Below are positions 25,101 through 37,100 of a stretch of DNA of 64,000 bases, in pieces (position 1 is the stretch's first letter; the number at the start of each line of letters is the position of its first letter). The position numbers were made by a program, and so were the translations under genes. This DNA is from Leuctra nigra. Taxonomy: Eukaryota; Arthropoda; Insecta; Plecoptera; Leuctridae. Under the pieces are notes generated by a model. It did not search any database. It saw nothing but the letters and a program-made list of their open reading frames with translations, and was not told the DNA's origin. The DNA lies in contig OW203763.1 of the NCBI GenBank assembly GCA_934045905.1, positions 24,975,108-25,039,107 of the forward strand, given 5' to 3'.

Positions 25101-28100
25101 CGAGGCATTAGCCTCAACAAAACGAAACCGACTAGATAAATAGATACTATACTCAATAAAAGTTGTTTTGTAATCTATAGGTAGATTTGTACCATGCTTT
25201 AACAAGATCATCTTTTTGTTATGGTGAAATTTGATTACTGTTCTTTCTCTGAAAGAGTAATTACGTAATATTCAAATTCGTATCCAATTTAGAGCCGCCA
25301 TATTTGTTCTAGACGTTAATTATTGCGATATGATCTTTAGAAATATAAAAGAGGGTAACAATTAGTAACACATAGATGCATACATTTTTACAATTACGTA
25401 GTTTTAAATACCACTTGCTAGGGCGGCTGACTCCGGACTCGGGAGGCTAGCCAGTAGTAATTGTTCACAATAAAAATCACTTTGAAGGACACATCATTAC
25501 AATAAAGATTTCTCGTCTTGTGATTATGGTAATAGAATACACCTTTTAACAGGCCGGTCATGTCTTATAAGAAGTTCCTAACGTGTCATATGTCAGATAT
25601 GGAGACAGCACTTATTGAACACCTGCCGTATTATTAACGTAATTGATTTCTTTTCTTTCCAGAACCGTTCACGGAGTACAAGATCTGGTTAAAAGCATTC
25701 ACGTGGAAGAACGAAGGCGAACCTTCGGAAGCAATACGTCACAAGACTGATATTAGCGGGCCAAGTGCTCCTCAAATACTGAATCTCACCTGTCAATCTC
25801 ACGACACCCTCTTCTTGCAATGGAAACGTCCACAAGACTACTACAACACGATCGACTTCTACTACATATCCTATCGCGATGACATCGCTCCTGGCTTTGA
25901 GGAGATCGTTGTCGAGACGTCAAAAGAGCACTTGGAGAGTATGGTAGGTGTTCTTTATTATTGTCCCCTTATCGCTTAGCTGATAAGATATTAGGTCACA
26001 GATGTCATATGTCAATATTTTTTATTTATTTTGTTACAGATGCTGATACCTAATCTCACTGTGAATACTTTTTACGAAATTAAAGTACACGGCGCATCGC
26101 GAAGCATCTTCGATAGGAAGCAGATCATTCCTGGACGTCCTTCCGAAGCGCGACGTGTGCAAGTGCGTCCGAATTGTGATAAGATCCAAACGTACATGCG
26201 CAGTAGTACTCGCGAGCTGAGTGCTGGCATGATAGCCGGCGTTGTGTGCGCCTCGTTCGCATTGCTACTCGGTTGCTTGGCAATGATACTCTGGCGTAAG
26301 TGCTTCCGCGCTGCTTACTACTACCTGGACGATCCGCCGCGAGCACAGCAGGCGACGCTTGTTGATTGGGACTCGCGCTCGGACAGCGGCGATGCGAAGA
26401 CAGGCGTGCCCGTCCATCTGTTCCCCAAGCATGTCCAAGAGCTGCACGCCGACGGTGACATCGCGTTCAGCAAGGAGTATGAAGCCATCCAGGCGGCATC
26501 CACTCAAGAAGAGTACGCTTCCGAACATTCCCAGCACCCTGACAACAAACAGAAGAATCGATATCTCAACATTATAGCTTGTGAGTACCTACCTACTCGA
26601 ATAATGAAAACGTGTTGTTAGACTTTATGATTGACAAATTAATTGGATTTAGAGAGAATTACAGTACTCCCTTTATTGATCTGATCCGCACCAACAACTG
26701 TTATCTGTGCACGTCAGTGGGGGAATAGATTTCACACAATAAGGTATCATTTCTTGGGACATGTGCAGTTTTCATCAGCTTTTATTGTGTCAAAAGTCTA
26801 CTCGAAAGCCTTGTGAACCTGTTTTGTTTGATTAAGCTTTCAGCGGAATTTTGCCGACTTCAAAGCTATAAAACGCATTAATTCCAAGACATAAAAGCAT
26901 TTTGTGTGTATTCTTCTCCCCTCCTCTCATGGGTGCCTATTAGTAAAAATGATAATGAAATGTCAAGTGGTTTGAGTGATTCATTGATTTTTGATAACAC
27001 TGTCGCAATACCAAAGGATGTGAGGTTTTGCTGCCACTTATAGACACATACTTACTTGGGTTTTTATTGACTGTTATGTTATGAAGCATACCTATTAGTT
27101 AGAAAAACTTGAACTTGTCAAGTCTTGGTTCGGGACTTTCACGACGTATTTTTCCTCAGTCGAGAAGTCTTATCCTTGGTTAGGCTAGGACCCTCCTCCC
27201 CCCACCCAATACCATCCTTCTTCCTCCAACGTCATCCTCATAATCATTCACAGCCGCGAAGACCTAGCTGTGTTTAAACGTCATTAAAATACAAATGTAT
27301 TGATTGTTGTCTTGTTTTTGTTCCAGATGATCACAGTCGCGTCCAATTGCTGCCAGTGCCGGGGCAGAAGCGTTCAGTAGATTATGTCAATGCGAATTAC
27401 ATCGACGGTTACCAACGTTCTAGAGCTTATATTGGTACTCAGGGCCCGTTGCCCGCAACGTTTGATTGTTTCTGGCGTATGGTTTGGGAGCAGCGAGTTG
27501 TGATTATTGTTATGATTACGAATCTAGTGGAGCGTGGACGGGTGAGTTGAATTCAATTGTTCTAAGTTGTAAGAATTAGTGAGAACTTCTTTTATATCGA
27601 TGCACTCTCTCGTAAACAATAATGTCTTTATAAAGACGACTTGGCAATTGGCCATAAAGCCAAGATAACGTAGTGACGCCCTTCCGTTAAAATTCGTGTC
27701 TAAAGAGTAATAATAAAATGGGACTGGTGTTATCCCCGTTTCCCCGGGAAGTGAGGTGCTATTGTCTCAGCTGTCTATCCTTTTCCTTGAATAGACTATT
27801 ATTATATGAAGTTTATTGCATGTCCTTATTGCTTTACGTAGACTGTCCTTTATATTTGAGTCACTCTTTTACCGATAAGAAGAAATGAAAACAATACTTC
27901 CCAGTTAATTATTCGTCCATTTTCCTGCCCTCCACTTGTCGCACTTCTTTCACAAGTCAATGTTTCGATTTTTGTTTTTGTTGTGAACTATTAGTATAGT
28001 TAGTTTTGGAGAAAAATAAATAATGTCTAACATCAAAGTTCAACCCTAATGAAAATTACACATTTTTACATTCAAGTGCAAAAAGTGCATCAAGTGAAGA

Positions 28101-31100
28101 GCATATGAATGTCAAACAGAGTCTCTTGCATTTCAATTAAATTTTAATTGACGGAAGGGTTTTGATGACCTCTTATTCCTGTGCGTTCCTGTAGGTCATC
28201 ATTAGATCAAGCAATCATTGGTTAATTTAAATCACAGTAAATCTAATATCTTTTTCAAAATGAAACTCGAGAAATAATTAGCAGATTGTTAGATACTAGA
28301 AAAAATATTGCTAATTATCGAGTCATTCGAAACCCATTAAAATTGATAGGTGTTATTCTCTTTCTTTTTCCCATTCATGCTCTCCGCTAGGAAACACTTA
28401 AAAGACAGCCTAAGCTTGCATCCCAATGTCTGGAGGTACTGTATTTTTGTTTGAGCACTTAAAATGTGTACCTACATGTAGAATCCACACCTAAATCTCC
28501 TTAAAAAATATACCAATCATGTAATTGCTTGAAATTCCTATGTAGTAGAAATGCACCACGCACTAATTTCATCATAATATTGATCATGATAGAATGTTTG
28601 CCTGCTACTGGTGCGTGACAAATCCAAATTTTACTTGAATTCATTCGGCAATTCGAATTTCGTTGTCTGTACATATTTCAAAAAGAAAACAGTATTAGGT
28701 AATGCAATTAATGTTGAAAGTCAAGGTCTCCAGTTTTCTTGATAAGGAAATGTAATTTCTTATAATTCAAAACAATGTCAAAAGATGAATGTACCTGTCT
28801 GTGTTCATTCCAATGGAAATAGAGTTCATGTTTTCAATAATAATATTAATTTAAGATCACTAACTTAAATTGCATTAAACAGCATCCTTGGTGTTTTGTA
28901 TGCTGAATAATGTTGCTTGGCTTTTCCCATCGAGTATTACTGTAAAATGTACGTTGTTCTCTGAACATTCTATTTGGTCCACAGAGGAAATGCGACATGT
29001 ACTGGCCGAAGGAAGGGGTCGAGACCTACGGCGTGGTGCAAGTGAAGCTGGTGAAGGAAGACGTGATGGCGACGTACACCGTTCGAACGCTGCAGATTCG
29101 TCATCTGAGGGTAAACGCAGTAATGCGAGAATGTGGTCATTATCTACCTTACAACCTATAATATCGAACTATGGCAGTTTAGCAGATGGATGTGAATGCG
29201 ATACATAAAAGAAACTAGCTTCATTGGCTTCTAATACAAATTACAAGGTCAATCAGGTCGATCTTTAAATTCTTGATACCTTTAAGAGGCAATTTATTTA
29301 AAAAGGAATTTACACATATTTTTATGTTTCCAATTTCCATACTATTATACAAATTTTATGTGTCCATCTTTGTTGAATTACCAGGTCCATTCTGTAAACT
29401 TCGTTAAAAATTATATTTGTCTGAAAGTTTCAATTTCTACATTGAAATTTCTTCAGAATATTTTGTTAATACCTAATTATAATTTCCATAGAAATTAGTT
29501 AACAGGATGAAATATTCCAATATAATTCAACAAATATGAAGGAACACAATTTCTTTTGAGTAAAAACTATTTGGAACTCATGAATTCGTAGTTTGTTTGG
29601 TTCAGTTTTGGTTTTGGTTTCTTTTTGGTTCAAAAGAAACTTTTGTTTTAACTCTTTTCAATAATGTTCAGAAACTACTAGACCTGTCACAAATGAATTT
29701 GAACAGTTTGAAATCTGTTCTTGTCAACATCTAGGTACACCAGTTGATAAATATTTCATAGTTTAGGAGACTTGTAAATGGTCAAATTAGCATGGGAAGA
29801 TAGCAAAAGATTAGTTAAATTATTGAACTTTGCTGCATCATACACATGTCTTATATTCGTAATACTGTGTGTCTACAGATAAAGAAGAAGAAGCATACAA
29901 TGGCAGAGCGCTTCGTATACCAGTACCACTACACCAACTGGCCTGACCATGGCACCCCCGATCACCCGCTGCCAGTTCTAAGCTTCGTGAAGAAATCTTC
30001 GGCAGCAAACCCTGTCGACGCTGGACCAATAATCGTGCACTGCAGGTGAGCATATAGTATTATCTTCACATAGGTACACCAGATCCTGTGCTTATCAAAG
30101 CAGGTTAGTTGCACCTTTGACATTTCATTGCATGGACACTGTGCCCTATGTCTACTATAATATATTTTTTGGTAGGCGGTCGTACAAATCATAGTTTCTT
30201 GTGCGATGAAACGAAATTGCAGAGGTATAGCTGGATGTTTGGATAAACCGGAAGCTAAAGGTGCATGTAGGTAGTTGATCTCATAAAAAAAATATAAGAA
30301 GTGTTATCTTCCTTAGAGGAAAAATGTGAATGAACATAACATCTAGAATTGTTACATCTAACTTGCAGAACAATTTCATACTCCAATGACAAGGGCAATT
30401 GATGCTCCCTTCTAAAATTAATATATGATTATATTTTGTTTAGTATTCAGTATTCAGTATGCTTTATTGATCCGCTTTGTGATACAATACACGGTGGCAG
30501 AACGTATAATATGATAATAGTATCTCAAAATGATAAAGTAGTAATAACAATTACCATGTAAATGATGGGTGCTCATTTAAATATTAGTACCTATTTAAAG
30601 AATTGTTGTTGACTGTAGATCATTATGAAATCTGTGTTTTTTTAATATAGTAAATCAGTTATTGTGGCATTGTTTTGTTTTACCAAAATGCAAGGTCTCT
30701 CTCATTTATTTGTAAGGAATCTATCTACATATCGTACATTGGAATGTTTGTTGCCATGCAAGTTCATCTTTTAGAATGGATTATATTGGGAAAGGAGAAT
30801 GGTTAACAATTTCTGGAATGAAACTAGGATCTACCTATGTACAAATACTGGATCCCGGGTGTGAGATTCTTCCTCATGGAGTCTTCTTATACAATGTTTT
30901 CACAGAGTAAAAATGTTACTTTGTATGAGTTATTGGTTTTCATTTAAGATATATTGGGGTTCCAATATCAATAATATTTTAGAACATTTTGATCTAGATT
31001 TTGTGAAAACTGAACAAGAAATAGCCAGTTTTATCTTTGCACACTAAGCAATTTTTATTGAAGAAAATCACATGCTTATTGAAATCAGGATTGTTGAAAT

Positions 31101-34100
31101 ACAAATATACAACATACAACATCACATCATATATTTATCATGCCAATAATGGCACACACATAAAGTAGTATGTAGTGTTTATTGTTGACCATAACTAGAA
31201 ATTACCAGTCCCTGTAGTAAATTCGTCAACGATAGTGCCAACTTCTTACCATGTGGTTTTTAATGATGATGAAGTACCTATGATGACTTATGATGAAGTG
31301 TGATGGACAGTGCAGGGTGGTTGATTATGAGCTGGGATGAATCACTCTTTAACTACAAGCATAGATAAAGATTTCATTGCTTTTATGGGCGTACGCAGGA
31401 TTTCTGCCGGGGGGGGGGGGGGGGGGGGGGGGCAACGCAAAGAAAACAATTTTCCCCGGGTCAGGGCGGTTTTTTGGTTTTTGAAGGGGGGAAGAGAAAG
31501 CCACCACCTTGCCCTGCAGGGCATTTTTTGTTTTTTGACACTTTGAAATTAATTTTGATACGTTTTGAGGTGTATTTTGTTGAAATATTCAATATTTTTT
31601 TAAAATTTGACGCTTTAAGCTGGTGGAGGGAAAGCCACTACTTTGCCCCACAGGGCATTTTTTGTTTTTTTTACACTGAAAATGAGTTTTTATTAAATTT
31701 TTTATTACAAAATTAAACTATGTATATACGTAAAACACCACAAAAATTTATGTTTCCTGACATCCAGAGGGGATGTCTCCCCCCCCCCCCCTTGTATACC
31801 CATTATTGCATTGTATTATTTATTGTTTACGCTTAAATACACTTGGTTACAATATATTTAAATTGCAATTCCTTTATGATGTAGATTGCATGACATCTAC
31901 CATAATAAGTGTAAGATAACTAACTATTCTATCCTGATTAATGTAATCATGCAAAACATTGTGCAAACTCACGTGTCAAAATTTAATAATAATGACGTAA
32001 CATAAGTGGTACTTGCTTATGCACGTGATTTTGAGTTAGAATAGGTAAATACATAGTACATTACAGTCGTTAGGAGATTATTTGCACCTATTTTTTGTGA
32101 TTATATGTAATAATAAGGAGTATTTATCTGCATTGCGTATTCTTGCACTAACTACTATTTTCGAGTACCTAATTTTTTAGTCCATTTCACTAATAATCTT
32201 AAAAGATCGTCCCAAATCTGCCCAGATTCCTTTTGCATCTCTCATTCTTGGTTTAAGTTAATAGTGTGATGTGTTGTGTTGCCTACACATATTTTTTTTT
32301 GTCTTTGCACCTTGATGACACATCCAGTGTTTTTCCATCAATTTAAATGATACAATTGCCACGATAAGTATCTACTGACATCATACTACTCTTGTAAAGA
32401 TACTTGTTGATGCAATAGGAAAGAGTATTCAAAGCATAGGTAATTACCTATTGTTTACAAACTTTCCTGAAGTTGCAAACAAGTAAGAATGTACCACTTC
32501 AAAAGCAAACAGAAAACTCGCACAACATTGAATCAAAATTATTCAATGTTGAAATACTGTTGGCATATTGGACAGTCATTCAGAAGTTATCAATTACTTA
32601 GTACAACTTTGATTGTCTGGAATTGCACACATAAAACAGAACCACAGTCCTACTGTAACATTTTCATTTCACACCCATTGCAGAATATTATTATTGTGTT
32701 TATCAATTACAGTCAATAATGTATACGCAGATAACCTTGCAGTGGAGGGCTATAAAATAGCACAACCAGTATGAACTACTGGAAACCACACCTCAGCTTT
32801 TGCTAAAAAAAAAAAATCTTCTGGTAGGTGATCTTTCATTGACTGCCAAGAAAATAGCTATGTTAGAAAATGTATTTATTATTGATTGGATTTACAAAAT
32901 AAAAGATACTAAACTATACTATGCTTTGTGGGCATAAGGAGTGGTAATAAAATCTGGGGACCAGTTTGGGGGTATTAAAATCAAATCTTGGATATTTTGA
33001 TTTTCATGCCTTTTTTTACTATTTATTTTCTACTTTTAGGTGGCTTGGCTTATTTTATTTCACATGCATTTATTCTTTCTCTACTTGGTTGATTTTTCGT
33101 ATCATCTCATTTCTATCAGAAACAGCCCCTGAATACTATCTGTTGTTATATTAATTACAGTTTTATAAATTAACTGATTTTCAGTTTGTGTATGGCACTG
33201 TTCTAATACCCTGCTTGTTCGTTTTCAGTGCCGGTGTTGGTCGAACGGGAACGTACATCGTTCTCGACGCGATGCTCAAACAGATCCGCGCTAAAGGCGA
33301 GGTGAACATCTTCGGTTTCCTCCGACACATCCGGACGCAGCGGAACTTCCTTGTTCAGACTGAGGAGCAATACATCTTCATCCACGATGCGTTGCTGGAA
33401 GCAATCGAGAGCGGGGAGACGAATATCAGCCAACCGTATCTCGCTCGATACATCCAGAGTCTGCAAGCTAGTGATAATCAAGATGAGAAGATTGAACCGT
33501 GGAAAATGTTGGAGACACAGTATAAGGTAATTATTTAATATTTTAAATAAGAGAAAATTAGCTCATCAGGGGTTTATGTCAGTTATGTATATCACAATGA
33601 ACCCTCGAATCAAAATTTTAAACACTTAAATATTTGCTTCAATCAATCAAAAGGAATGACCATTAATTGAATACATAATGAATATTCTAGCAAAGATACA
33701 GTTCTAAAAGCAGCGCTTGAAAGTTTAACGGAATTATTGTGTGTTGTTATTGTTCTGTTTGTCTTGCCAGTACAAAGATGTACTGTTTTAATATTATAGT
33801 ATCCCAATTACTAATATCTTCTTGTTTTTTGAGATACCTTATATTTTGGGACAGTTTAAACTCATAAGAGCATTCTTTTACAAACGTAAAAGCTGTTTCT
33901 TGTTTATAGCTTGTTTATTCGTCGTTTGGTAGCATTTGATTATTCCATATTCATTGAAATCTATGAAGGTGCTGGATCTAATGATAATTAGAATTTCAAG
34001 ATATCTAATTCAGCCCAAATTGTAATATTGTTTTGGTTTATTTCAGATTTTAAATTTATAATAATTGACCAAAAGAAAAAGAAGCTTTTCAAAAAAGTGT

Positions 34101-37100
34101 AAACTAGTATTAGAATTAATAGACGTTTAATTTTAAATTTGTATAATAATATGGCAGCAAATATATAAATAAAATCAGATAAATAAAATCAGACGTATTT
34201 GTTAGTGTCAGTGAAATGGTCATTCACATGTACTGGTCTCAGATGGCAAGCTTAAGATCAAATATGTTTGGCTCGCTAGGGGTCTGCGGGGGGGGGGGGA
34301 GACATTTCGAGAAGAGAAATCAATGTATGTATGTACTATGTACCTACTGTGGGGCTTATATTCCCTCTTGTGGAATTTAGTCACTCTAGTCTCTACATTA
34401 TCAAAGTCATGGGCATAAGGGAGTTAGTGTTGTTTATTGGCGCTTAACAGCTAGGCTATCAGCGAGGGGCATAAGGGATTGGATTTAGTAGTATATTGTG
34501 TATATAAATATCAATTATAGTAATATAGTGCGTCTTACAGCATAGTGTTGCTCTTTCATAACATCCAATTGTTTGTTTCTTATAACAGATATTATTCTCC
34601 TTGTGTTTGTCAACAAGTCTAATGCAAGTTTATTCAAATTATATGAATCATGGCTTCATTATTTTCCAAGTTGAATTTTTAATGGATTGAATATGCAATT
34701 AGCATGGAATGTGTTATGGGAAAAATTATGATTGATTTGGAACAATTTCTCATGGCTTCCCAAAGTCCATAATCTCAATAACAATTGACACTAAACATTA
34801 TAAATACATAATAATAAATATCCTTTCTTTATAATTTCATGGTGGCAATGATTGATAAAAACATTAGAAGGGGGCAAATAAGCGAACAGTTTATTATTAT
34901 GAAATATGGTTTTTACTGATTCCCTCAGTTAGGTGAATGTTAATAAATACCAACTGCAATGTGAAAAGATTTTCCTCGAGTGGGACTCGAACCCACGACC
35001 CTCCGATATCCAGTCATGATATAGTCGTGGGTTCGAGTTCCACTCGAGGAAAATCTTTTTACATTGCAGTTGGTATTTAGTTTATTATTGATGTTGTTAT
35101 TAATTTCAAATTAGAATGAGAATTATTATTAATGTGTTATTTTATTTGGTTTCAGTATGCAACATCATTTCAACCCAAAGACTTCAATCTCGTATCTGCC
35201 AATAAGCCATCCAACCAAATGAAGAATCGCTCGACTGATTTGCTGCCAGTGGAGAGCTCCAGGGTACATTTAACACCAAAGCCGGGGGTTGACGGTAGTG
35301 ACTACATCAACGCTACATGGGTTCAAGGTAACCATGATGAAAAATTGATTTCCTTAGTGTTGTTTTAAGTCATCATTTAAAATTATTGGCGTGTAGGTAC
35401 ACTTGGACCAATTAAAAATGGTATTTGACAAAACGGATTGTCTGCTGGTCAGGTTCCTTGACAATCAATCCTTGTTATTATCAATGAAATCAGAGCTTAT
35501 CTTCTAGAATTAGATGATGCGTTAGCACGACTTCATGGGATGATGCCATCAAACATTTATCAGATAATCCTTTTCTTTCGAATACCGTTTATTATTTGTT
35601 CGAGTGTAGGTAGGTACCTATTATTCAGAAAAGTTAAGCTTTGACTTGATGAGTAGGTAGTACTTAATCCTGTTTGTTTGCATAACAGAGATACACTGTG
35701 ATGATAATAGTAAGCAAGCTGTTATCTTGTAGGCACATTTGGGATCTTACACACATATTTTATTATCAATTTCATTCTTTTTAAGAACCTTGAGAGAATT
35801 GTTCAAGAGCATCTACATTCTTCACATTCCAGATCTGAGATAGATTAAATCTAGATTAAACATTATCTTCATCTTAAGTCTGTAGGAAAGTGTAAGTCAG
35901 ATTCATGAGAAGCTTCACGAAGGCACAACTAGCACAGAAATATGCATGAGATTCTTCGCTTCTGTACTGAAATATTGCTCCTTGCTATGGTAGGGAGGCC
36001 ACCAATTTTAAAAATCAATAAATTACCAATTACCCAGGAAAGCACAGCGTACTGTAAACATTTGAGCATTCAAGATGATATACATTGTGCTTGGCTATTC
36101 CAAATAGTGGTAGGGACATACCACGAATCCCTAGGGACATTTAAATTATTCACTTGGTCATGTGCCAGACTTCTGCATAATTTATGAGTGCATGAAGTAA
36201 CATCGTCAACATACCTATTTTCCTCACCACAATTTATTTGCCTGTAGGTTTCCATAAACTCCGCGAATTCATCATCACCCAACACCCGCTCGAATCTACA
36301 GTCCAAGACTTCTGGCAAATGATCTGGGACCACAACGCTCAAACCGTCGTCATGCTCTCCTCCGTCGACGAGCAAGACTTCTCGCCGTTCTGGCCGACGG
36401 AGCAGATCGAGGTCGACGCGGAACACTTCAAAGTCAAACTCGTCCTGGAGAAGCAGCAAGTGGGTTACGCCACGCGGGACTTCACCGTGCAATCATTACA
36501 AGATGACTACGAGCTGAACGTACGGATCATCCAGTGTCCGAACTGGCCGCATTGCTGTTCACCGCTGAGCAATGTCTCCCAGCTATTGGACCTTGTGCAA
36601 GAGTGGCATCACGAGTACCAGAATGGTCCCATCGTAGTAATGGACAGGTATGCTAATTTTATTTGCGTACATAATTATTAATTATTAAAAAATAATTATT
36701 CTTAGTAGATAGCTGATAAATAAGCCAAAAGTCCCACCACAAATAACCCACAGAATGAAACTCATGAGGAAGTAGGAACTCATCCTGTTTTTCATTCCTA
36801 AATTAACTGCAAAATTATTCTAAATACTTACAATAAGGTACCTTGTGTTTCTTTTATCAATTATGATAAACTCAAAATTTGGAACCAGAGTCTGTAAAAT
36901 ATTTCAAACATATTTTATAAATAATTCCAATCTATTTCTTCGTGCAATATATTGCTATTGCATGAGTGGACATGTTGAAAAATACAGAAAATTGTGTAAA
37001 TTTATCGCAATTGAGTACCTACCTACAACCTTTGGCTTATTTGCAGTACTTACATATTTGTGGGAATTTTTTATCAGAGGGGGACAATAATCAGTTCTTT

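Noticed and set aside
36070..36492. 140-codon minus-strand frame
   Set aside because: Antisense shadow of the GC-rich D2 exon at 36248-36647.
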